From contig NC_089574.1 of assembly GCF_040115645.1 (NCBI RefSeq), forward strand, positions 1,736,001 to 1,800,000: a stretch of DNA of 64,000 nucleotides. Direction: 5' to 3'. Shown in pieces: positions 35,601 to 47,667 of this stretch; position 1 is the stretch's first letter; every line of letters starts with the position of its first letter. Made by a program: the position numbers and the translations under genes. The notes beneath the pieces are model-generated. The model searched no databases and was not told the DNA's origin. It saw only the letters and a program-made list of their open reading frames with translations. The DNA comes from Euwallacea fornicatus (Eukaryota; Arthropoda; Insecta; Coleoptera; Curculionidae).

Positions 35601-38600
35601 AATGATCGCTTCAAAAAAAGAGTCAAAATGAGGCAGAAACTCTTTGCCATGGGTGTCGACCACCTTTGGGGATTGGCGATTCAATGATGTTCAACAATTT
35701 TCCCAAGGTTGACAGGTTCGCCGCAACACCATTTCTGTAACGTTGTAAATCCAGTTTGAAAAATGTGTCAAATTCAAAAAATATATTCAACATTAAACTC
35801 AACATCGCAGACCTCTGTAAAGCCCCGACGTCTACCACTGCGCCAATTTCGGCTTGCTTGAGATGCCGTGACAGCCCGAGGATTTTTAAACTCGATTTTT
35901 TTTTTAACTCACTAATTTCGAGTATAACACACCCCTGGTCTTGCCTCATTACCCAACTGATTTGGAGCGATTTCGTTGGAAAGCCCAAACGTCCTTCTTT
36001 ACATCGCTCGTGGCCGCCACCCACCCACGAATCACCCACCGTTCTCCATGATCTTCGAAGAGTTAAGTAGCGCTTACTTAAATTAGTAATTTCGGCGTTT
36101 TACAAAAATCACAAAATTACGCAAACGAATTTGACTAAAGGTGTTCAATTTCAGATTTGAGTATAGATTTTTGTCGAAAACCGCTGAAACGTTATTTAGG
36201 AACATCGGGAGTATCTGCGGAAGAGTTCCAGGACAGACACGATTGAAGACGTTGAACTTATGACATTTCTGTCATATTTCTTGAAAAAAAAATGTACAAA
36301 AAATTCGTACATTCTCCGCAGTTGAGCACGTCTAATGAAATAAAATAAATAAAATGATAAAAACCTGCTCGAGGTATTTCTAGTAAGTCTAGAATGGATG
36401 CTACATAGGGTGGACTAACGAAAATGAAACATGACAGATTTCTGTTAATTATCGCCTGCAGGGAAAAAACCGCTGGGACCTGTCGATTTCCATTTAGGGA
36501 AGGAAATCTTTTACGCACTCTGCTATTTCCAACCCGGTGCGGGTGTAAGGTGCACCCCTTGAACCTTAAATGGTATTCGGGGTGAAGCGATACCTCGTTT
36601 TAAAGATCGTGGAATTCTCCTTTCACCATTATCCAAGTTCCCTGAATTTCCTTCAGTAGTTTCCTACAAAACGCGTTAATAAGAACTCGGTCGATAAGAA
36701 AAGTAATCATTCGGTTATCTTTGTAGCCAGCAGATTGTTAAGTAAGAAGTGCTTAATATGTCTTTTTTAAATCACACTTAAACCAACTTGATGCAAGGAA
36801 GCGTTTAAAGAATTTTATTTCATGCGTTACTTATGCGTTTTATTATTACATTACATGCGTTAAAGTCCTGAAATTATCATCATTTGTCAGTATCTTGTTT
36901 GCAATTATACCAGCAAAATTCTAGTAGTTGCTTCTGCTATGGAATTCCGTGCTTCTAACAAAACTAAGGGCAGTAATATTTGTTGCCTCCCTTTAGAGAT
37001 AGGTGTGATGAATTATTTACATTGAATTCATCCGCAATTAGTACCTCACATGATTTTGCCTGTGGTTCCCTTGGCTCAAAACAGTTTGAACGCTTGTTGA
37101 GCTAGAGGATAACCAAGATGCGTAAAATTGCAGGTGAACGGCTTCAGTCGTCTTCCCTGTGTTGGGTTACTTCTACTGAAAACTCAAATCTGAGCTCAGG
37201 AAGAGTGAGTTTTCCTCACAAAATTATTATTAAAAAAATATACCTTGCAAATTGAAAAAACGTTCGATGTTGGCTCGTTTAACCTTTGAAACGTGCCGAA
37301 AATTCGGAGAGCTTGGAAGGGATGGAAAGAAAATGCTATGACCTTTGCAAAGAGGCGTCACTTGAACCCTATTCCCATTTAAGATTTGAGGGGCGCGCAT
37401 CTTACCCACTTAATGGGGGTTGAAAGTGGCTAAGTTGAAAATGTCCCCCCCCCCCTCGTGTAGACCCCGGCAAGTCCCAGTGATCTTTTAAATAAGCTTC
37501 CGGTATTACAGTTAGCGATAACTCAATGAGAAATGAACTGACAGAGGCATCTTGGGACAAAGCGCTATCGAAGGAGAGTTCTACTGCCGTCGCCACCAGA
37601 TGGCCAAGTATGGGGGAATTCCCTTTTGGACCGGGGTGCCTCCCAGAACTAAAAAGGAAAGGGAAGGGGAGAAAATGGGATATGGAGGCGCAGACGCGGT
37701 CGGGTGGTAGTAAATTCGTCCGTCTTTCCATGTTTTCTTCATAAATTACCGTTTATTAACTACGGAGGGTGTTCCCAATGTTAACCCGACAGACATTGGG
37801 TGACGCCTTCTGACTAGCGTTTCGTCTCCCCTTTCCTAGGAAAAGGGGGTTAAAAATGAGTGATTTTGACTGCGATGCAAACTGCTCCAAATTATTCTCA
37901 AATTCTGTTACTCCGAAGACCGCACGCGAAAGGAAATATTTTGCCGATCCCTTCAGAGTTACGAGTTTCATACGCGACCACTAATCATTGATTTATGAAT
38001 TTATATGAAATAGTTGCACTACTTGCCATTCACTGACTAACTGTCCCCGTTCTGCCCAAAGAGATTACTTGCACCTATTCAAGTGTCAGCGGAATTTAAA
38101 AGGTAAATAAATCCTGTCTTTCAGTAGCGATACATATAAAACACTAAAAAAGCAATAACAAAAACACGGAACAGCCATATACACAATTCATTAACATAAA
38201 CAACCTTCTATCAGGTTGCGAACTTCGATTGATTTGTTCGCTCTTTCAGGTATTTTTTACCGCTTCAAGAACGAATTTCATGCCTGTCAATGTGCACATG
38301 ATAATACCAGTTAAAACTTATTTGCTAATCCTAACGAAATCATTATGTCTGAACCTTGACTGTTTCTTATGCTCTTTTGATGGAAGTGCTTTTTTGGTAA
38401 CGTATCAATTTATCATACAGGGTATAAGCCACCACACGAAACCTTGGAACCCCTTATACGAGCTTAAAAGGTTTTTCCGTCGTGATGCTCAGATCTAGCT
38501 TAAGTATTTACATTTCTTATGCAAAAGAAGTTTGTGAATATTTTCCATAACGTGATCTTATCGAAGGTTCGGTAAAAACACACGGAAGTTGGTCAAGTCC

Positions 38601-40075
38601 CTCTCCAAAACACACTAACCTGCTGAATGAGTCACCTTACCATTTCACGATAAGCTAAATGTCACCGTTAATATGCAAAACTATTTTAAGCTAATTAAAC
38701 TATTTCATGGGACATTGTATTGCCCAAATAAGGGGCCGTAAAGGTTTAAGATTTATCGAAATGCATCTTCCGTTTTGAAAAACCGAGCTTTACAAAAGCA
38801 TTGTCTCAGACAATACTAATTCTTGAGGACAATTTCAGGGTCGGAAAAGTACGTTATTACTTGTAAGTGAAGAAATGTGGAAAGATGCAACGTCTCTCAG
38901 ATGATTTAGAAGACAGTATTGCATTACCGTCCGCAACAAAGATGTTTCGTGCTTGTCGTTATCTGGAGAAGTGCTTTGCACTTAGCTACAAACCGACAAC
39001 AGCAAAAGTAATGTACAAAGTGCACCGATTCATGGTTCAAGAACCCACTGAAACCTTCGCAGTTGTCCCTAATGTCCACACAGTGAAAGCTATTAAACGT
39101 CGACGCATGATATCGTGTGTTCTTACACTCCTATGTCCGCAAAGGGATATTTAGTGCACTTGTCACGAATTAACCAAACCCATTTCTTCATTGTGGCACA
39201 TACACACATCCATTGAGCAAACACGGTACTGAAGGAAAATTTCAAGTTACATCCAGTGATCCTTTTATTCCTTTGGACACGCCACGCAATTACCCGGACC
39301 AAACTGGACAAGTAGGTCCTCCAACGTTCCGTTTAATTTGGACGGAAACTGGTCACACGCAATCGAAATTCCGAAAAAGTTTTACTCCAAAGGTAATAGC
39401 TGTTGATCGGGAGTGACATTGGAGTGGAGAGAAAAAGCGAAATTCCCCAAAATGCCATTACAGCTATTTCACGCAAGCTGGTGCTCGTAATACCTTCAAC
39501 TTGGACATGTGCACCTTGTATGTTATTTAATCCAATGTCAAGTTCAGCACAAAACAAGCAAGGCAGCTCGTGTATAAACGCACGGCCAAAGGACATCTTT
39601 GTTTCCTTGTCATAGCCGATCATGTCCAGATATATCGCTTTTTTGCCGCAACCGTCCCGCGATCTGTTCCTGTGTGTCCGGCCATGCACGCCATTAGGGG
39701 TTAGCCCGGGAGAGGAGAGAGACGAGAACTATTCGTGCTGCCACATTGACGTTATCCCCTCAGTAAGGGCCCCACTGCCTTAATATGGAGAAATCGCTGG
39801 ATCAGATGCGCGTTTTATCAAAAATCGATTTTTCATCACCGTCACAACTGCGACAAGGTTTCACTAATTTTATGCCTATAAAAATCTGAAATTCGATTTA
39901 AAATTTTTGGAAGTTTTTAGATATTTTACGCAATGTCCCAAGAATTATTTAGGTAGACGAACTAAAAGGAAACGAAAATAGTGTTTGCTTCGGTTAGTTC
40001 ATTGAATGTGGCTTAATTTGGAAGACCAGTATACACTGAAAATTTCACTTGAATTGTTGATTTTCATTGTTTTCG

Positions 40076-40078
<3 letters not shown>
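32661..40078. other. Long non-coding stretch with scattered transposon ends
   Basis: No host gene recognised in 7.4 kb. Solo transposon-end motifs occur at about 34397 (CACCCTGTATAC), 34520 (TACAGAGTGTCCC), 35210 (CATCCTGTATAGG) and 38417 (TACAGGGTATAAGCC). Overlapping open frames on both strands at 35623-36070 (138 and 104 codons) and 38867-39154 (95 codons) match no family known to me. Runs of C (about 37446-37455) and short GC-rich blocks are present. Confidence 0.4.

Positions 40079-40107
<29 letters not shown>
40079..40107. repeat. Poly-A run, 29 nt
   Basis: About 29 consecutive A followed by GAGAAAAAAG. It could be the tail of a plus-strand retroposon, but the sequence to its left shows no recognisable SINE, LINE or processed gene. 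Confidence 0.88.
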
Positions 40108-40116
<9 letters not shown>

Positions 40117-40790
40117 GCAACTTCCGCCCAAATTTCCTAACGGAGGTTGCGCTCAAAATTTTCTACTGGGGGCGAATGAAACTTACTGAAAATTACGAAG
40201 AAATTGCACTCGAAAAATATGAATTAAGGTGGATGAAAAATATTTTTCTGTTCAGAGAAAAATTTCTAAAACGCCATTTTAAACCGTCGAATTGAAATGT
40301 AAAAATGTTGAAGTTGTCGTTCTAAGTTGTACCGTTAAGCTGAATTCAATTGCCGAAAATTGCACCCGAGTTATTACCAAAATGAATATATGAATGGAAA
40401 ATGACAACTTTCCTTACGGCTTATGTAATAATACCCCTGAGAGACCGAACCACTTCCGCAAAAACAGCAATATCCAAGTATTTTCCAATGAAAGCAACTA
40501 GATATCTAAACTTTTACAGGTTTTTTATTAATCGAATAGCAATAAAAAATTGCATAATTTTAATTAGACATTGCATGATGTTGTACATACTCTCCTTCTT
40601 TTTAAGCAACTTTTTAAGCAACTTTTTAAGCAATCGAATAAACGATATCTTTAACGGTTTCCTGATTTCTTTCATGCGTTCGGCGGAAGCAATTAAGGCA
40701 ACAACGCGAAGAAACACTCTTTGATCTGTACTTTACCGAAATAAATTCGTTGACCATTAATTGCATTTCGTTGCTGTATTAGGGCATATG

Positions 40791-41000
40791 CGGGGTGTCC
40801 CAAATAACGCGAGTTCCACGGCGATTACGGTAACGGTACGAAATACAAAGTGACTCAAATGAGAAAGAAGATGCGCGTTTTTGCGCACGTTCGGGAAAAT
40901 GATCTAAAGTTAAAAATACGTTCGAGGATTTTCGAAATATGAATGTAAAAGTGAAAACTGTGACTTTCGAAAATTTTAAATTATGAATGAGCTATCTGAG
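40791..41000. mobile_element. Solo end of the same MITE family as 55080
   Basis: CGGGGTGTCCCAAATAACG is followed by GAGTTCCACGGCGATTACGG, then ACAAAGTGACTCAAATGAG and GTGACTTTCGAAAATTTTAAA. The order and spacing match the left half of the element at 55080-55487. The second half is not found within the next 600 bases, so this is a truncated copy. Confidence 0.6.
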
Positions 41001-42814
41001 CAAATTCTATGAAGTTTGGTAGTCCTCTACTGTCGACAACTGCCGATCGAATGGTGTTCTCGGTATTTTTCCAATTCGTCTAAATTGCGAACAGTTATAT
41101 ACAACTCGATATTCTTTATGACCGCCATATTGAATTGTGATGGCGTCGAATACCAATGGACAACCAATTGCCTCTAGGTCCTTTCTGTTCTTCGGTCAAC
41201 AGATGTGGTATCTAACGGGACGCCAATTTTTCTGCGCTTCAATTCTTCATGCGAAATTTCCTGAACTGAGGTCCTTGAAATCCCCTCAATCTCGCGATAC
41301 GTCACGCGTCAATCTTCCTTGACGCGTCTGCGCATGGAACCGACGCGTTCCCGGGTAACTGTTATTTGTGGTGTACCTGCCCTTGGTTCGTTGCTAAGGC
41401 TCATTCGTCCACGTTTGAATTCCCCTTTATCAAAGGGAAATTGTCGCTTTATGTGGAGATTCATTGCCGAAAACGGAAACCAACTCGTCCAGACATTTTT
41501 GTTGAGTTTGAGTCGGTCGAGTCTCTGAAGGTTGTAAAAAATTATTACGCGAAAATTTTCTCCCTTTAATTCAATTGTTCCGGCGAATTGTCAACTTTTA
41601 AAATTCACTATATCGACGACATTACACGTATCGCCCTCGAGCTTTGGATTTGGGACGACTAAAGGTCGAAGTTAAATTTGATTAGTAACATTTGAGTACG
41701 CTGCCATCTATGTCCCTGTGTTCGAAGCATAAAAGACAGCCCTCTTAAGTAATTTTTTCGCTGAAAGCCTTTGTAGGGGAATCAGTCGAACCCCGAAATT
41801 GTTGCATTTTATTAACTTAAAGTCTAAAAAACCGTTTTCCCGGGCGCGGGCGACGGCGAAAGGCAACGGAACTCGGGAATTCGTGGCAGCACGGAAAAAG
41901 TCTTTCCGTAATTTTTCCTGTTGCCCTAAAATTTCCCAATTAAGCTGTACGTTAGGAACTGGGGAAAAACGAATGCTCTCTTATCCAGATCAAGTTAGTT
42001 CAGGTTCAAGAGAGTTGACAAACACAGGAAAGTAATGCTTTTCCGGCCACTTAAACGGTAGTTCCGCCTCTTTGGGTGACACTTACCAACAGAGCCAATA
42101 AATTTCGTGTTTCCGAAAAATGGGCGAACGGCTAATTCATAACTTATCTACAGTGTAAAATCTTATCTTTGGGATGTCGTAAACCATACAAACGACCATT
42201 AAAATCAATTAAGATCGCTTTCCGTTTGCACGAATCCGTTAACTCATAAAATTAATTAGCATCTATTTAGTTAAATTTTGCAATAATGAAATGCCCGATT
42301 GGAAACATCGATGATGACTTTTATAATAACCATAAATTTTCCGTATCAGATGAATTAGTCATAGAGTTTGTGGGAAGAACTTTGGACCTTCCAACGATGA
42401 AATTCGCACTGGGAAAAAGTGAAGCATTCATCAGTCAGAATTCCATTGAAGCAAAAACACCACTCATCTGTTAAGCGAAATGTTTCCCAAATGGCAATTA
42501 AACCGCAAATCGACTACACCTCGTTTAATCGCTTTATTTGGAAATAGTTTTACGACAGAGTTCGTCAGAATTTCTTGCACAATGGGACAAAATCGATTCG
42601 ACGTTTTGTTCTTTATGCGATACCGAGACTCTTCACAGAAAATTGCCGGAAAATCTTTTGTAACAGCCGAACTCAAACTCACCCAATAATGCAGAACGCC
42701 CACCTCCAAGAAGACCATAGGATGAGCTACCTAGCCGGGTTGCAGCAGCCTCAGGGAATCCGTCTTGCTGTGACGAAATCACTAGGACTTACAGGTCCGA
42801 CTCGCGACCAGTCA
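41001..42814. other. Non-coding stretch, no gene recognised
   Basis: Contains several open frames of 60-70 codons without family resemblance. The segment 41840-41880 is locally CpG-rich. Confidence 0.4.
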
Positions 42815-44385
42815 ATGACGTCAAATGCGTTGTTGCCAGTTAAATGCTCAATCGGCTGAAATAAAAATGAAGAAAAGAGGCTATAACACGTGTTTTGCTT
42901 TGGTAAACCTAAAGGACGGGCAACTTTTCGCCTATCCATCCGCTCATGAAGACTTCAATCGTGTACTTGTATGGCCCAATTCGAAGGAGAACAATAAATC
43001 ACCTCCACCAATTAATTCTGCAATTTTGTTGTTCAAGTCACTCATTCATCAAACGGCTTGAATCGCGATAGTTAAACAAAAGCTTCGGTTCGGTAACGAG
43101 ACACAAAAATAAATTCTTAGGCGGTTAAATGTCAACCAGTCAGACTCAAATCGCAATCAATGTATGTATGTGAAGGCCATAAAATTATGCAAACACTGTA
43201 TACAAGCTACCGAAATTGTTATTATGGCTAATGGATGCAAGTTATGATATTATGATTTTATGAGAAAGGAGCTAATATGGTAAAATGAGTAATGAACGTG
43301 TTTGAAATGTCGATGCAAGTGAAATTTAGTCCGTGGTAGGTAGCTCTCAGAAAAATGCAGGGTTGGTCAGGTTTTTTTGCTCAAATTTAGTAGCAGCGGC
43401 AGCAGAACCAAGACTACAACTTTTCAGGAAATGAAAAATCCAAGGGGTAAAAAATTATTTCCTGGAATTACAGTGAGGTTCATTAAAATAACACAAACGG
43501 GACAGAAAAAAGTTTCTTGAGAACCGCCAAAAATTGCAAATTCTTTGGGGCTTCAAGACCCAACTAAAACTTGTGTGCAATCTCAAACGTCTGAACAGGG
43601 AACTTCGAAACGAAAGCAAAGAAAATCCGCAAGCGCAGAAGATCCTTCTTCGTATGGAACAGAGTTTCGTGATAGGATTCTTTCTTAAGTCCATACTCAA
43701 TGACGTCACTAACATTGAGGCAATGACCGAGTGGCCTTTATGGTTATCAGTTATAATGTTCATCCAGCGAATAAGAAAACAGAAACAGTTGATTTGAAGT
43801 GTCCATTAAGAAACTGAATATTATCTGATCCATAATAAAAACAACATTAGCACTAAACAACCCAAAAATCACAGAACAAAACGTCTAGGAACTTATTTTA
43901 TTCGGGCTCCATAGACGTCCTGCAAATCATTGTTCTTCATTTTACTCCAACCTATTTCTTATTTTATCTCATTTGCTGTATAAATCTAGTTTTACTTCAA
44001 AGATCAAGGTTCGAACCTTGTCACAAATCTCCGAATGTTTTAACTTCGTAAACGCATACTCGATGACGTCATAATTTTTTGACAATTTCGATAATCGACA
44101 GACTTCAAGGTTTGACGTTTTTTAAAACCTCTTCATTAATGCGTACTCGATGACGTCATTATTAAAAACTGTGGGTAATAGCAATGAGGCATCAACATAA
44201 GAGGCTGAAGATTTTCTCAAACTTGCGAGAAAATTTTCACAAGTGCGTAGATATTCACCCACAGAGCTTTTTAACGGGTTTGTCAATGACGATGATGCGC
44301 TGAATTCAACGTGAATTCGACGCCTGAATCTTTTCTAATACAGAAATTTCTTATAATAATACACTCAATGACGATATGAATGTAT
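42815..44385. repeat. Interspersed TGACGTCA-bearing repeat motif
   Basis: A motif close to CATACTCGATGACGTCAT recurs at about 43693 (ATACTCAATGACGTCACT), 44051 (ATACTCGATGACGTCATA) and 44141 (GTACTCGATGACGTCATT), with a weaker copy at about 44363 (ACACTCAATGACGATAT) and the core alone at 42817. TGACGTCA is the palindromic binding site of CREB/ATF bZIP factors. Copies share flanking T-rich sequence, so they descend from a common repeat rather than arising by chance. Spacing is irregular. Confidence 0.65.
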
Positions 44386-44849
44386 GGTTTTCACAATAGA
44401 GAGAACTAGGGTCAGACATCAACATGAACGTAATTTGTCGATGTAAACCTACGTTCTACTTCTTGCATCGATACGTAGTCTCTATACAATTTTAAGCTTA
44501 GGCCATCCTTACACACATGAAATGCAAAGTAAACAAGAAGTATAATAGTTAGCATAACATATCAATTCATGTGTGGCAATACTTCTAGCAACACTTAATT
44601 CAAACGGCACAAATGGACACGGACATGGGAAAGACAGTGCCGCTCGCTGTAAATCGGGGATTCACGTGGGCAACTCAATTCGACGCGACTGCGTTTACGC
44701 TTCGCGTAGCAAGCCGCAAACTACGTCTGACGTAATTGGTATCACAAGGAAATAGGTCCTGCGCGTGAATAACTCATATTCTCAGCATTTACGTGATCTG
44801 GTTGGCCTAAAACCGAATTTGTAAAGTCGACGATGGATTTGGCTCCAGC

Positions 44850-45253
44850 GTCAGCGCAGTAGCTCCAGGCCCCTGAAATCTAGTTGTATCCTGAAGTTTC
44901 CGTTTAAAAATGCTCACTGATACGTCATTGCTATTTAAGTGTGAATTTAGAAAATTTTAATGATAATTAATGACGCTTGAAATGTTAAGCTATAATTAAA
45001 CCAGTGGCGTGAATTGGCTTTAAACTGAGTTACGATTTTTTTTTAACTAAATTCCTTAAAATGAAATTCGCTACCCTTCAAATCTCTCTTCGATACATCA
45101 CTAACATTTCTAATGAAATTTTCGAAATATTTGTGATTACGACGTGGATTTATTAAATTGAAATAACAACAGTGGCGTAACTTGTTATGAATCCCAGTTA
45201 GGATTTTTTTAAATAATCTTCTGAAATGGAACTCTATCTTGAGATTTTCCATT

Positions 45254-45289
<36 letters not shown>

Positions 45290-45560
45290 ATATGCCATGG
45301 CGATTTCGAACTAAATTCTGGTAATAACAAACAACTGGGAGGTGCCGAATCGAAACAAAATTGTGATGTTTTTTTCACTTTTAAAAAGGAATTTCACCCC
45401 GAAGTTTTTGCTTTCACATTCCTTCCTCGCCCAACATTGCTACTTTGAAGCTAATTCCGGCAATCTTAATCATCGCGAAGGAAATTTAGAGTTGTTAAAT
45501 TGCAACAAAATCAGTAGTGCAACTTGTTTGGTATCGGAGTTATAAAATCGATCAAAAATT
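44850..45560. repeat. Decayed ~165 bp tandem array
   Basis: Related blocks recur about every 165-170 bases: CCAGTGGCGTGAATTGG (45004), CAGTGGCGTAACTTG (45170), GGAGGTGCCGAATCG (about 45338) and CAGTAGTGCAACTTG (about 45512). Each is preceded by an A-rich ATTGAAATAACAA-like piece and followed by a GTTAGGATTTTTTTAAA-like T-run and a TTCAAATCTCTC-like piece. A second set of anchors (GATACATCACTAACATTTC, GCCATGGCGATTTCGAAC, CCAACATTGCTACTTTGAAG) keeps the same phase, with an earlier copy at about 44920. The units are strongly diverged. There are four to five units. Confidence 0.6.
45259..45288. repeat. (CT)15 microsatellite
   Basis: Fifteen perfect CT dinucleotides expanded from the TTCAAATCTCTC segment inside one unit of the ~165 bp array; the neighbouring unit has only CTCTC at the same place. 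Confidence 0.95.
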
Positions 45561-46617
45561 CATGTTAGAACTCGCACGTCAATGGCAAATTAAAGACTTT
45601 CAGAGACCAACGGGAAAGAGCTCCTTCGATTTCCATATGTATCTAAATAATGCTTTGTTACATAAACATGAATTCAACGCTCTTTTAAATCACTTCCTAC
45701 TCTTCCAAAGATGATATGACAACTAACAGAAGCAGGCCAAATATGACAAAAACACACATTGCGTGAGCGATTCTACAACACTTTACTTTCCGGAACTGTT
45801 TATTCTAGCGAAAACTGGTACTTTCAAATGTTTAGGCATAAATGGGAAAATTATATGCTTTCTGTGTAATCGTGACACTTTAGAGTGTTCGAACAATATT
45901 CGCATTAGATAGGCAAATTGGTGAGGAGGTAGGGTCATGTGACACGTACAAAAATCGGGGTATATGATCTAAATTTATTTTAAAAAAATTTTTTTTAAAG
46001 AAATTTTGAAAAATATTCGCAGTTTTGCAGCGATGTCGGCTAAAAATGATAAATTATTGAAGGTCTTCACGACAAAATTACCTACATGAAGTTGAGAATT
46101 AGCCCCAAAATAAAATCAGACTTTGGTCAATATTCGAATTACTAAACGTCATTAGGTATATGCACGAAGCAAAATTTTTACCAATTTTCACTTGAGCCCA
46201 TTTCATTTGGCATCTTTTATCAAGAACCTACCTATCGCATTAAATAATTTCTAGTTTTCATAAATTAATACTTATTGTCAAAATACCGTATTAATTAAAT
46301 TATAATTTCCCCACTTGACACGGTTTATAAGCTTTTAATGGCAGTAAACGTAAATCACACTTCGGCCGCGGTTTCTCCTGTGCTCAAACTCGAGACCATG
46401 ATTCGCGTAATGAAAAAAAATAACAATTTTTAGATACTAATACAAGAGCCCCATTATGCAAACAAATTCGGCGAAACTCGGCACCCATTCAATGATCCCG
46501 TGTGGCATCATCACACGCGAATCCTCTCATATATCCTAAATCGACTCTGTCTAAGACGGTTTACCAGATTATAACGTTTTTTTCTCTACATCGACATAAA
46601 TCACGCACTCACCAGAA
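45561..46617. other. Non-coding stretch, no gene recognised
   Basis: AT-rich sequence without a credible coding frame. Confidence 0.45.
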
Positions 46618-46920
46618 TCAGTGCAATTTTCTCCACTCAAATTTCCCCCCCCCCAAAAAAAAATATCCAGATTCCACGAAAGAGCAGTAAATCAGGCAAC
46701 ACTGGTCAGGTAAGAATTCGCGCACCGCCGACTCAAGAGCACCGTATTGTTGCTGTCCTGCAGACTGCAGGAAACTCAACCACAGCAAAAGTGCGACAAG
46801 ACGCGCGCGTCGATAGAAATGAAATGCCTCCAGCGGGCAAGAAAAGCTGCTTATAGCAGGATGACCACGTTGCCGGATGGTGGGTGGATGCAAGATAAGG
46901 TCATCGCAGGGTAAACGCAT
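46618..46920 (-). other. Candidate secreted-protein exon, unrecognised
   Basis: A minus-strand frame of 100 codons in a locally GC-richer segment. After about 35 residues it has RRARLVALLLWLSFLQSAG, which looks like a signal peptide with a likely cleavage site after QSAG, followed by QQQYGALESAVREFLPDQ and a Cys pair. This would suit the first exon of a secreted or membrane protein. Against it: the hydrophobic core is far from the only available Met, the frame ends across a poly-G run, and no matching second exon is visible. I do not assign a family. Confidence 0.2.
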
Positions 46921-47040
46921 GGGTCTTACCAGAGGTGTTGATGGGATCGCGATTTTGTTCGGAAGATGGTAATTTAGCTCTCCAATACGCCCAGTGCAAG
47001 AAGGAGCGGTTCTTGAAGGCAGGAAATTACGAACTATATA

Positions 47041-47667
47041 CAGGGTGTTGCCGAAAGATAAGGCGCGAATTTAAGGGGAGATTCCTTGGGTCAAAATGAG
47101 AAAAAGAGTTTGCATAAACGTCTGTCCGAAATCGTTTCACTCGCGAGATACCGCGTGTTAAAATTCAGAGAAAAAATACAATTTTTCATCACCAAAGAAG
47201 GTTTTATGTCGATTTAATTTGAATTGTCGTCGTTTAATCGCAACATCATGGAGTGCCTCCCATATATGGCAGGGATGATCCGGGAACTTCAGGTGCGTGC
47301 CCACAAACCAAGTCAGAATTCTAGACAAAACAGTATGGCTCAGGACATATGGCGCAGAAAACGGTCCAAACTTCAACTTTTCTCTCCCTAGATACTTTTC
47401 CTTATTTCGGGTTGTTTTCAAGATCGAAATCCAACCTCTGGCATTCTCCAAACAAACTTAACACAACTTGGAAATTAACAATAAATTAAATTAATGCAAT
47501 TAACATTTTAAACCTGCAAAAATGATTGCGAACACTTTCGACGTCATCAGGGCCGTTTCCTAATATCCTCTATGTTTAAAACCATTCCAGCCATACATGT
47601 GTTCGTAGGAAATTTCTGTCTTCTTCCAACCTAGGAAATTTGCGCCATCGCTCTAAGAAACACCCTG
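47041..47667. mobile_element. Probable internally deleted TA element, 627 bp
   Basis: TA precedes CAGGGTGTTGCCGAAAGATA at 47041, and the right end, in reverse complement from 47667, reads CAGGGTGTTTCTTAGAGCGA, also beside TA. The two then share GGCGC-AATTT at the same distance from the ends. Beyond about 35 bases the arms diverge. A minus-strand open frame of 97 codons (47158-47451) starts just inside the left arm; it has some spacing like a transposase C-terminus but no diagnostic motif, so I leave it unassigned. Confidence 0.5.

Noticed and set aside
35623..36070. Overlapping frames of 138 (minus) and 104 (plus) codons
   Set aside because: They overlap on opposite strands, resemble nothing I know and neither shows splice sites.
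38867..39689. Frames of 95 (plus) and 118 (minus) codons
   Set aside because: No recognisable motif; the composition is compatible with a decayed repeat but I could not identify it.
43990..44020. Possible tRNA T-arm (GGTTCGAACC)
   Set aside because: The sequence AAGGTTCGAACCTT is a simple palindrome; no acceptor stem, D-arm or anticodon arm can be formed around it.
44460..44760. CpG-rich segment with ACGCGAC and TTCGCGT motifs like PIF/Harbinger ends
   Set aside because: Only one side is visible and no inverted partner was found, so no element can be delimited.
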